From DASQWC01 sp035640475 (GTDB lineage: Bacteria; Actinomycetota; JAICYB01), in assembly GCA_035640475.1 (NCBI GenBank), contig DASQWC010000111.1, forward strand, positions 1 through 8,163: a DNA stretch of 8,163 bases, written 5' to 3'. Position 1 is the stretch's first letter; every line of letters begins with the position of its first letter. Positions 1 through 6,429 of the stretch are shown one piece after another. The translations under genes were made by a program, and so were the position numbers. The notes under the pieces were generated by a model that saw only the letters and a program-made list of their open reading frames with translations, ran no database searches and was not told the DNA's origin.

Positions 1-1
1 G

Positions 2-337
2 GACGATCCACCCGCCTCACCGGAGGATCGCCGCTGCATCGAGATCATGAGGAAGGCCGGGATCGACGTCTCGGTGCGGTCGGCGCTCCTCCTCGCGCTG
101 TGGACTTGCGACGTGACGTTCTTTCTTGATGTGGCCGTCGAACGCTCGTCGGCGTTCACGCCGCAAGCCCTCCGCACGTCGATCGAGTCGCTGGGAGACG
201 GCTACGCAGTGACGGGAAGCTTCGCATCGCGATTCGGACCCGGACGCCACGACGGCACGAGCGCCGTCCGAGACTTCATGTTCGTCGAGGGCTGCGATTG
301 CTTCCGTTACATCGGGTCCGTTTACGGGGTGCGATGA
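2..337 (+). CDS. C-terminal part of a probable periplasmic LIV-type ABC solute-binding protein (5' end off the window)
   Basis: Frame 2 is open from the left edge to the TGA at 335-337 and gives 111 residues of a longer protein. The pattern fits the C-terminal lobe of type 1 periplasmic binding proteins of the LIV/HAAT class, as found in actinobacteria. It has a helix with Cys36 (ALWTCD), a region like 'FTPQALRTSIESLG', then SRFGPGRHDG at about residues 76-85, and a closing Cys-Asp-Cys segment (C98, C100) followed by FRYIG. Four cysteines (12, 36, 98, 100) could form two disulfides, in keeping with export. The role would be to capture a small solute and deliver it to the LivH/LivM permease. 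The nearby LivHMG and LivF fusions strongly support this; the sequence alone would be moderate evidence. Ligand-binding residues lie mostly in the missing part, so no substrate can be named. Its stop overlaps the next gene's start (ATGA, 334-337). Confidence 0.72.
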   Translation, partial: DDPPASPEDRRCIEIMRKAGIDVSVRSALLLALWTCDVTFFLDVAVERSSAFTPQALRTSIESLGDGYAVTGSFASRFGPGRHDGTSAVRDFMFVEGCDCFRYIGSVYGVR

Positions 338-1224
338 CTCGAGTGCTGGCGGTCGTCCTTGCGCTATGCGTTGGTATCGCAACGCAGGCCCATGGAGCGA
401 CGGGCGCTCGGTACCGCGACGAGGTCTTTCCCGCGATCCGGACGACGAAGAACGTGCAGTACGGAAGCGCAGTGAACGTCGACGGCAAGATGCTCAAGCT
501 CCTCCTGGATGTACACGAGCCGGCCGGCGACACGGCGCCGATTCGCGCGGCCGTGGTCTGGGTGCACGGCGACTACTTCATCGAGGGCAGCAAGGAGAGC
601 TACCCGGAAGCCTGGCAGCAGTTCGCGCGCGCCGGGTTCGTGACGTTTTCGATCAACTACCGCTTGCGTCCGAAGCTGCCGCGCGGCTACGGAGAGATCA
701 TTGCGGAAGGCCGGGTCCAGGAAACACTCGACGCGACACGTGACGCGCAGCACGACGCGCAAGCTGCGGTTCGCTGGGTGCGCCGCCATGCCGCTCGATT
801 CAGGGTCGACCCCGAGCGACTCGCGATCGCCGGCCACTCGGCCGGCGGGATCACGTCACAGCTGGTCGTCTACAACGATCACGACCCGGGCACCAGCGGG
901 ACGCCGGGCGAGTCCTCGCGCGTCGCCGCCGCCGTCTCGATGGCGGGCGGATCGCTGCCCGCGCTGATGACGCGGGTCGACCCAGGTGAGCCGCCGTTAC
1001 TGATCGTTCACGGTCTTGCGGACGACGTCGTCCCGTTCGTCGCCGGGCCCCCGAGCTGTGCACTTGCACTGCTGCTGCTCAACATCTGCGAGCTCGTCGT
1101 CCATCCGACGCAGGACCACGGCACGTTCGGCTACGCCAACGCCCGCGAGTTCCTGTACCGGCAGATGATCGACAAGCCCGATCTGCGGATGCCGACGAAC
1201 GTCACGATCGTCGGGCCCGACTAG
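334..1224 (+). CDS. Exported alpha/beta-hydrolase (carboxylesterase-like)
   Basis: A 296-residue serine hydrolase. Residues 1-24 look like a Sec signal peptide: a short basic start (MTR), a hydrophobic core (VLAVVLALCVG) and a likely cut near QAHG/ATG. The full catalytic set is visible: an oxyanion-type VHGD at 77-80, the nucleophile elbow GHSAGG with Ser169, Asp230 in HGLADDVVPF, and His262 in QDHGTFGY. The 'VWVHGDYFIEGSK' and 'INYRL' segments resemble small esterases of the BD-FAE/carboxylesterase type. It probably cleaves carboxylic esters outside the cytoplasm; the substrate is unknown. I chose the ATG at 334 because it overlaps the previous stop and directly precedes the signal peptide; a TTG at 298 would bury that peptide behind 12 extra residues. 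The ribosome site is weak (GGGGTG just upstream), so translation is probably coupled to the binding protein gene. Its stop is shared with the convergent gene. Confidence 0.88.
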   Translation: MTRVLAVVLALCVGIATQAHGATGARYRDEVFPAIRTTKNVQYGSAVNVDGKMLKLLLDVHEPAGDTAPIRAAVVWVHGDYFIEGSKESYPEAWQQFARAGFVTFSINYRLRPKLPRGYGEIIAEGRVQETLDATRDAQHDAQAAVRWVRRHAARFRVDPERLAIAGHSAGGITSQLVVYNDHDPGTSGTPGESSRVAAAVSMAGGSLPALMTRVDPGEPPLLIVHGLADDVVPFVAGPPSCALALLLLNICELVVHPTQDHGTFGYANAREFLYRQMIDKPDLRMPTNVTIVGPD

Positions 1225-1233
1225 GCGCCTTTT
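1210..1233. terminator. Possible weak terminator at the convergent gene ends
   Basis: A perfect 12-bp palindrome GTCGGGCCCGAC (1210-1221) abuts a second palindrome AGGCGCCT (1223-1230), and TTTT follows at 1230-1233. Together they span the shared stop site. The plus-strand reading gives a GC stem and then a short T run. The minus strand has no T run beyond its stop. The stems have little or no natural loop and the T run is short, so this is only a candidate. Confidence 0.22.
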
Positions 1234-4037
1234 CGTCGAGCGGGTTTCCGGCGCGGTCGCTTCGAGGAGCCGGAGCGCTGAATCGTTCGAATGTCCCCGC
1301 CGAGGTAGGACTCGATGACGAGCGTGTCGGCCCGAACGGCCGCCGGCTTGCCGTCGGCAATGATCCGCCCGGATTCCATCGCAATGATGCGGTCGGAGAG
1401 CCCCATGATCAGCGGCATGTCGTGCTCGATCACGATGAGGGTCGTGCCGAGGTAGGACTTCACGCGCCGCAGGAGCTCGCCCAGCGCCTCGGTCTCGCGC
1501 TGAGCGACCCCCGACGACGGCTCATCGAGCAAGAGCACTTTCGGCTCGAGCGCGACCATGCACGCGATCTCGGTGATGCGCCGTGTTCCGGTCGACAGCT
1601 CGCCGCAGGCTTTGTGGCGCCACGCGCCGAGCCCCATGAGCTCGACGACCTCCCGCGCAGTCTCGGCCCGGCGCCGCTCCCGGCGATCGAAGCCGACAAG
1701 CGTTGTAAGCACGCGCGTGGGGAGCCTCCGCTCGAGCGCGAGCTGCACGGTCTCCTGCACGGTCATCGTCGGGAACAGGGATGCGTCCTGGAACGAGCGA
1801 ATGAGCCCGAGCTGCCCCCGGCTCTCGGGCGAAAGACGGCTGATATCGCGGCCCTCGAACACGACGGATCCTTCGTCTGGCGACGTGAACCCGCCGATCA
1901 GCTCGAAGAGCGTGGTCTTGCCTGCGCCGTTCGGGCCGATGATGCCGACGGTCGAGCCGGATCGAATCTCGAAGCCGACGTCGCTGACGGCGACGACGCC
2001 TCCATAGCGTTTCGTCAGCCCGGACACCGACAACACGACGCCGTCCTGTTCTTTCGCGTCGCGTTTCGACGACGGGGCGACCAGCGCGTCGCGGCGAAGG
2101 CCGCCGTCGTCGGAAACGTCGACCGCAGGCTCCTCCAGCGTGACCCCGCGCGCGAGGAACGTCACGATGCGATCGCGTATCGGGCGCACGAGCGCGGCGA
2201 TGCCGCCGGGCACGTACAAGATCAGGATGAGCCACCCCAGCTTCGTCGCGGCGAGGCCGGCGCTGTCGAGTGGGAGGAATTGCGGCAAGCCGATGATGTA
2301 GAAGGCGCCGATGAGCGGTCCGGCGAGCAGCCCGATGCCGCCGAGTGCGCTCATCGCCACGATGTCGATGCTCGAGCCCACCGGGAACGCCGTATTCGAC
2401 AAGCGCGAGAGCGCGTGGCCGTAGACGGCGCCTCCGAGCCCGGCGAGAAAGCCGGCGACGGCGAAGGCCTGAAGCTTGACCAGCGTCGCGCGGACGGTGA
2501 ACGCGCGGGCGTTGTCCTCGTTGTCGCGCAGCGCGCGTAGTCGACGTCCGAACGCCCCGCGCCACACATTGCGCGCCAGCAACAGGCCGGCGGCGATGAA
2601 GATGAGCGAGAACAGGTAGTAGCGCTTGCCGGTATCGAGCGCGGTGTCGCCGAAGATCGGCCGCCCGGGGTCTTTTCCTTCCCCGAGCATCCAATCCTGG
2701 GACAGCAGCCACGACTGGGTGGCCAGAGCGAACGACAGCGTCGTGACGGCGAGCATGAGTCCCCGGATGCGCAGGGCGGGGAGTCCGATCAGGGCCGAGG
2801 CGACTGCCGCGATGGCTCCGGCGGCCGCGAAGCCCAGAAAGAAGTTCCCCGTTCTCGAGACCACGACCGTCGATGCGGTTGCGCCGATGCCGGCGACGGC
2901 GAACTGACCGAGCGAGAGCTGGCCGCCGAGGCCGGTGACCACGCCGAGCGATAACCCGACGAGCCCGAAGCTCAGGATGACGACGAGGATGATCGACGTT
3001 GCGTTTGTCGCGGCGAACCCCAAGACCACCGCCACGGCGAGCATCGCACCGGCGGCGATCCACCCCATGTTGCGGATGCCCCACACCTTGCGCAGCGACT
3101 CGTGCAGCGGCGGCCACGGCTGCACGCTTGCCCAGCTCCCTTTCTCCTCTTCGCGACCGCCGTGACGGGGCTGGAGCAGGAGGGCGAGCAGGATGATGAC
3201 GAAGAGCGTCGCCTCGACGAGGCCGCCTCCGGAAAAGTTCCACAACAGCTCCTGCTCGAGGATTCCAACGCCGACGCCGGCTCCGAGGGCGATGGGCAGA
3301 CTACGCATGCGCGCGACGACCGCGGCGACGAGCGCACGGAGGAGCAGGCTCGGACCGAGCGTCTCGGCAGTGATGAAGCCGCGAGTGGGAAAGATCATAA
3401 TCGCCGTGAACGCGGACACGGCGCCGGCAATCGCCCACGACAGCATCGACATCCGTCCGGACGACACACCGGCCATCCGAGCGGCGTCTGCATTGTCGGC
3501 CGCACCACGGATGGCGATCCCGTAGCGCGTGCGGCGCAGAAAGTACGCGAGACCCGCGACGAGCACGGGCGTCAGGACGAGCATGCCGAAGTACGCCTGG
3601 GTGACCCGAAGCGGTCCGACATCGAACTGCAGGAATCCGGGCGGCTGCGGGTACAGACGGCCGGCGCCGGCCTGCGCGTTCACGACGAACGAGAACACGA
3701 GCAGGAACTGCGCGACGCCGAGCGTTGCGACGATGCTCATCAAGTTCGGCACGTTGCGCAGACGCCGGACGACGGCGACCTCGGTCAAGCCGCCGAGGAA
3801 CGCCGACAGCGCAAGGGCCCCCGGGAGTGCGGCCCAGTAGGGGATCTTCCAGCGAACGACGGCAACACCGAGGACGGCGGCGCCGAGCGCGCCGATCTCG
3901 CCGTGCGCGAAGTTGATCAGCCGGTTGGACCTGAAGACGAGCACCAGCCCGACCGCGAGCAATCCGTAGGTGATGCCGGTGACCGTGCCCAGCAAGAGCA
4001 CCGGGCCGGTGATCTCGAAGCCGGCGATCGTGATCAC
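1221..4037 (-). CDS. LivH-LivM-LivG triple fusion: both permease domains and one ATPase of a LIV-type ABC importer
   Basis: A 938-residue protein holding three normally separate subunits. Residues 1-290 are LivH: INFAHGEIGALGA at 41-53 is the classic LivH motif, and RYGIAIRGAADNADAARMAG at 171-190 is the cytoplasmic coupling loop. Residues about 325-625 are LivM: GGQLSLGQFA at 371-380, coupling loop GRRLRALRDNEDNARAF at 497-513. After a charged linker, residues about 668-915 are LivG: Walker A GPNGAGKTT at 701-709, Q-loop Gln750, signature LSTGT at 814-818, Walker B LLLDEP at 835-840, H-loop His872. The signature departs from LSGGQ. The end is a basic tail (SKRPRRKPARRKGA). It would form the inner-membrane channel and half of the ATPase dimer, with LivF supplied by the neighbour. 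The start is GTG, overlapping the upstream stop as GTGA (4034-4037), and LivH begins at once, so translation is probably coupled. The substrate is unknown; this family carries branched-chain amino acids, other amino acids, amides or organic acids. Confidence 0.93.
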   Translation of the reverse strand: MITIAGFEITGPVLLLGTVTGITYGLLAVGLVLVFRSNRLINFAHGEIGALGAAVLGVAVVRWKIPYWAALPGALALSAFLGGLTEVAVVRRLRNVPNLMSIVATLGVAQFLLVFSFVVNAQAGAGRLYPQPPGFLQFDVGPLRVTQAYFGMLVLTPVLVAGLAYFLRRTRYGIAIRGAADNADAARMAGVSSGRMSMLSWAIAGAVSAFTAIMIFPTRGFITAETLGPSLLLRALVAAVVARMRSLPIALGAGVGVGILEQELLWNFSGGGLVEATLFVIILLALLLQPRHGGREEEKGSWASVQPWPPLHESLRKVWGIRNMGWIAAGAMLAVAVVLGFAATNATSIILVVILSFGLVGLSLGVVTGLGGQLSLGQFAVAGIGATASTVVVSRTGNFFLGFAAAGAIAAVASALIGLPALRIRGLMLAVTTLSFALATQSWLLSQDWMLGEGKDPGRPIFGDTALDTGKRYYLFSLIFIAAGLLLARNVWRGAFGRRLRALRDNEDNARAFTVRATLVKLQAFAVAGFLAGLGGAVYGHALSRLSNTAFPVGSSIDIVAMSALGGIGLLAGPLIGAFYIIGLPQFLPLDSAGLAATKLGWLILILYVPGGIAALVRPIRDRIVTFLARGVTLEEPAVDVSDDGGLRRDALVAPSSKRDAKEQDGVVLSVSGLTKRYGGVVAVSDVGFEIRSGSTVGIIGPNGAGKTTLFELIGGFTSPDEGSVVFEGRDISRLSPESRGQLGLIRSFQDASLFPTMTVQETVQLALERRLPTRVLTTLVGFDRRERRRAETAREVVELMGLGAWRHKACGELSTGTRRITEIACMVALEPKVLLLDEPSSGVAQRETEALGELLRRVKSYLGTTLIVIEHDMPLIMGLSDRIIAMESGRIIADGKPAAVRADTLVIESYLGGDIRTIQRSGSSKRPRRKPARRKGA

Positions 4038-6427
4038 GACTCTTGCGCGCTCCCGCGCGCCTTTCTGATCGGGGGGGCAACACGGCGCCCCCCCGAACCC
4101 CCCCGCGAGGCCTTTGGCCTCGCCGCTTCGCGCCCGCCCGAGCCCCCCGAACCCCCCGGCGTCGCCGCTTCGCGTCTCAAGCTACGTGCAGCACCTTCCA
4201 AAAAGACGGAGCGGAGCAGGTCCTTGCGGGCGAGCAAGTCTGGCGCGCGGCCGTCGAAGCGGATCTCGCCCTTCTCCATGAAGTACGCGTGATCGACGAG
4301 AGAGAGCGCGATGTTGACCGACTGCTCGACGAGGACGACGGCCGTCCCCTCGGCGTTGATGCGCCTGACCATCTCGAGGAGCTCGCTCACGATCTTCGGG
4401 GCGAGGCCGAGCGACAGCTCGTCGATGAGCAAGAGCCGCGGCTTGAGCACGAATGCCTTGCCGAGCCCGAGCATCTGCTGCTCGCCGCCGGACAGCGTTC
4501 CGGCAACAACGTCACGGCGCTCGGCGAGTCGCGGGAACGCCTCGAACGTCGCATCGATGCCGGCCTCGACGGCCTTGCGGTCGCGGCCGTGCGTGAACCC
4601 GAACAGGCGCAGGTTCTCTTCGACGGAAAGCGATCGGAAGATCGCACGCCCGCCGGGGACCTGCGTGATGCCCAGGCCGAGCCGACGCTCGGCGTCGACG
4701 TAGGTGATGTCGGTTCCGTGGAAGCGCACGCTGCCGCGTGTCGGAAGGCCGAGCCCGGAGATCACGCGCAAGAGCGTCGACTTCCCGGCGCCGTTCGTCC
4801 CGAGCAGAGCGACCATCTCGCCGTCGTCGACTGTGAACGACACCCCAAAGAGCACCTGCAGCTGCCCGTAGGAGAAGTCGACGTTGCGGCAAGCGAGCAT
4901 CGGGAGCTTCGTCCCCGACGCCGTCAGCTCGCGCACTTTCTCTTCCTCGACGATGCCGTCGATGAACTGATCGAGGTCACGTCCGATCATCGGAGCCGAC
5001 GTCCGGAGGACGAGCGCCGCGAGGATTCCGGGGAGCGCCAGCGATGCGATCGCGTACGAAAGCCCGAAGCGGCTGTCGATGCCCTGGAGGAGAACCAGAC
5101 CGCCGAACCCGCCGACGGCGGCGACGGCGATGCCGATCAACGCCGTCGCGTGTGGTCGCATCCGCGGCGGCACGACCGAGAGCATGGCGACTGCGAGGAG
5201 CGGGTTGAGAACGCCGAAGGCCGCGACGGCGAGCGCGAACGAGACCGCCATCACTGCGAACACGGGTGACAGAACGCCGACGACCACGAAAACGACAGCC
5301 AACGCGAGGAACAGTGCCGACAACTGGAGCAGTCCGCCCGGGTCCCGCCGGAACATCGCGTCGCCTTTGCTCCCGATGAACGCGAGTGCCGGAATCGCGA
5401 CGACGGGGAACGCGGCAAAAAGCAGCCCACGCTGCGCCGGGCTCATGTTCCAACGTTCCTCGAAGAAGAAGAACACGAATGTCTGGAGCGGAATGAGGAA
5501 CATCCCGAAAACCGCTTCGGCGACGAGGATCCGCCTCACGCTCGGAATGAGCAGCAGCCGCCGTACGATTTCGAAGAATCCAAGCGATATCTCGCCCTCG
5601 ACGAGTGCCTCGTCACTGCGTTGTCTTCGGACGGCCTTCCGCACCTCACCTGTGTCCCACCGCCCGAATCCCGGATCGCGAAGTCGGACGGCGAAGATCG
5701 CCAGAGCGAGTGAGATGAAGCTCATGACGAGAAAGACGCCGCGCCAGGTAAACGAGGCAACGGCCGTCAGAACCGCGACCAAGAGCGGAGCAGCGATGTT
5801 GCCGACGCCGTCGAACATTCGATACGCCGAATTCAGCCGGACGCGGATCTCGGGCGGATAGGAGTCGAACAGCAACGGCCGATGGACGGCGTGCACGGAC
5901 GCGGTCGAGATGCCGTTCAGGATGAGGACGACCACCAGCGTCGCAACGCTCGTCACAAACCCCGTGAACATCGTGACGACGGCCCACGCGAGCGCAGCTC
6001 CGACTGCGATAGCGGCCCGGCGTGTCTGTCGCTGAGCGTAGGCCGCAATGGGAAGCGCTGCGATGGAGATCGCGAGTGTCTTCAGGGCCGCGGAGAAGGC
6101 AATCGTCCCGCGACTGATGCCGAGCCCGTCGCTGATCTCCGGACCGAGCACGAAAAAGGCGTAGCTCTGGAACTCGTCGACGATCGCCAGGCCGCCGAGA
6201 GCCAGAAGCGGATACCAGCCGACTCCGGCGCGAAGGATGCCTTCGCGGAGCGGAGGGGCTTCTTCGGCTCCCGTGACGCCGAGCGCGCCGCGAGCGGCCT
6301 CGCGTATCGCTTTGGGAGCCGCTTCGACCTCGGCGACGGCACGCTCTTCCGCCTTCCAGCCCGTCGGCTTCCCAGCGCCCTTCGCCGGTTTCCCCCGTGC
6401 CTTTCGCGCCGGAGCTTTGCGTGCCAT
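4034..6427 (-). CDS. MFS transporter fused to a LivF-type ABC ATPase
   Basis: A 797-residue chimera. Residues 1-65 are a cytoplasmic Lys/Ala/Pro-rich head (MARKAPARKARGKPAKGAGK, then an acidic-alanine stretch). Residues about 70-485 show roughly 12 hydrophobic segments with a long charged loop near 255-295 between the two halves, the usual MFS plan; GSKGDAMFRRDPGG at 362-375 resembles the MFS motif-A loop. Residues about 510-745 are LivF: Walker A GTNGAGKST at 543-551, Gln589 before PGGRAIF, signature LSGGEQQ at 645-651, Walker B LLLIDE at 665-670, and VEQSVNIAL near 710-718, where Gln replaces the H-loop His as is normal in LivF. Residues 746-797 are a Gly/Ser/Arg-rich tail from a repeat patch. 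The ATPase should pair with the LivG domain of the next gene; whether the MFS part transports or regulates is unknown. The ATG has a weak ribosome site (GGGA, 6 nt away) and lies 2 nt after the lipoprotein stop. Confidence 0.92.
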   Translation of the reverse strand: MARKAPARKARGKPAKGAGKPTGWKAEERAVAEVEAAPKAIREAARGALGVTGAEEAPPLREGILRAGVGWYPLLALGGLAIVDEFQSYAFFVLGPEISDGLGISRGTIAFSAALKTLAISIAALPIAAYAQRQTRRAAIAVGAALAWAVVTMFTGFVTSVATLVVVLILNGISTASVHAVHRPLLFDSYPPEIRVRLNSAYRMFDGVGNIAAPLLVAVLTAVASFTWRGVFLVMSFISLALAIFAVRLRDPGFGRWDTGEVRKAVRRQRSDEALVEGEISLGFFEIVRRLLLIPSVRRILVAEAVFGMFLIPLQTFVFFFFEERWNMSPAQRGLLFAAFPVVAIPALAFIGSKGDAMFRRDPGGLLQLSALFLALAVVFVVVGVLSPVFAVMAVSFALAVAAFGVLNPLLAVAMLSVVPPRMRPHATALIGIAVAAVGGFGGLVLLQGIDSRFGLSYAIASLALPGILAALVLRTSAPMIGRDLDQFIDGIVEEEKVRELTASGTKLPMLACRNVDFSYGQLQVLFGVSFTVDDGEMVALLGTNGAGKSTLLRVISGLGLPTRGSVRFHGTDITYVDAERRLGLGITQVPGGRAIFRSLSVEENLRLFGFTHGRDRKAVEAGIDATFEAFPRLAERRDVVAGTLSGGEQQMLGLGKAFVLKPRLLLIDELSLGLAPKIVSELLEMVRRINAEGTAVVLVEQSVNIALSLVDHAYFMEKGEIRFDGRAPDLLARKDLLRSVFLEGAARSLRREAATPGGSGGSGGREAARPKASRGGSGGRRVAPPIRKARGSAQES
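4071..4094. repeat. Perfect 8-bp inverted repeat, G7C/GC7
   Basis: GGGGGGGC at 4071-4078 pairs perfectly with GCCCCCCC at 4087-4094 around an 8-nt loop. It lies 34 to 57 bp before the end of the MFS-LivF coding sequence. The stem is all G-C, so it could slow ribosomes or protect the mRNA 3' side, or affect translation of the coupled LivHMG start. The homopolymer runs are also prone to sequencing error. Confidence 0.65.
4105..4123. repeat. Perfect 8-bp hairpin with 3-nt loop
   Basis: GCGAGGCC (4105-4112) and GGCCTCGC (4116-4123) are exact inverted repeats around TTT (AAA in the mRNA sense). A compact GC stem between two C-run units is typical of REP-like elements. It lies in the coding sequence and has no T run, so it is not a classical terminator. 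Confidence 0.65.
4133..4157 (-). other. G-quadruplex-type motif on the coding strand
   Basis: The plus strand has C runs at 4133-4135, 4137-4139, 4143-4148 and 4152-4157, separated by 1, 3 and 3 bases. The minus strand, which is the coding strand here, therefore carries four G runs of at least three with short loops, matching the usual G-quadruplex pattern. It could fold in the MFS-LivF mRNA just upstream of the LivHMG start. Only the pattern is seen; folding is not shown. Confidence 0.5.
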
Positions 6428-6429
6428 CG

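Larger units (their letters stand above)
4071..4174. repeat. GC-only repeat patch (REP-like) inside the 3' end of the MFS-LivF gene
   Basis: Two copies of a C-run/GAA/C-run unit occur at 4087-4105 (C7-GAA-C7) and 4142-4158 (C6-GAA-C6). Each is followed by an identical 13-mer TCGCCGCTTCGCG, at 4120-4132 and 4162-4174. On the coding strand this encodes REAA twice (protein residues 752-755 and 766-769), each followed by Gly-Gly-Ser-type residues. Base use is far more extreme than in the neighbouring codons. It looks like an intergenic palindromic repeat family that has become the coding tail of the gene. Other copies in the genome cannot be tested from this window. Confidence 0.6.

Noticed and set aside
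334..400. Lipobox in the alpha/beta hydrolase signal (LALC at residues 9-12)
   Set aside because: Leu just before Cys does not fit the usual small residue, and the hydrophobic core continues past the Cys; a standard signal peptidase I site fits better.
1422..2540. Plus-strand open frame of 372 codons opposite LivG and LivM
   Set aside because: Same reasons: rich in Arg, Glu and His, with no motif, and the opposite strand has a fully supported gene.
1522..3243. Minus-strand frame of 573 codons overlapping LivHMG in another phase
   Set aside because: Nearly pure Arg/Ala/Gly shadow; the real frame carries LivM and LivG motifs.
4105..4123. Hairpin as an intrinsic terminator for MFS-LivF
   Set aside because: It is inside the coding sequence, lacks a following T run on the coding strand, and the next gene overlaps by 4 nt, so termination here would make little sense.
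3102..4292. Long plus-strand open frame of 396 codons opposite LivHMG and the LivF tail
   Set aside because: It lies antisense to clear membrane and repeat coding sequence. Its composition is Asp/Glu/Arg/His-rich with no domain, as expected for a high-GC shadow frame.
4270..4310. Missing H-loop histidine in LivF (Gln instead)
   Set aside because: VEQ at this place is the normal state in LivF proteins, so it is not a defect.
4043..5269. Plus-strand open frame of 408 codons opposite the LivF domain
   Set aside because: It is antisense to the Walker and signature motifs of a real ATPase. The protein is a charged, low-complexity shadow with no recognisable fold.
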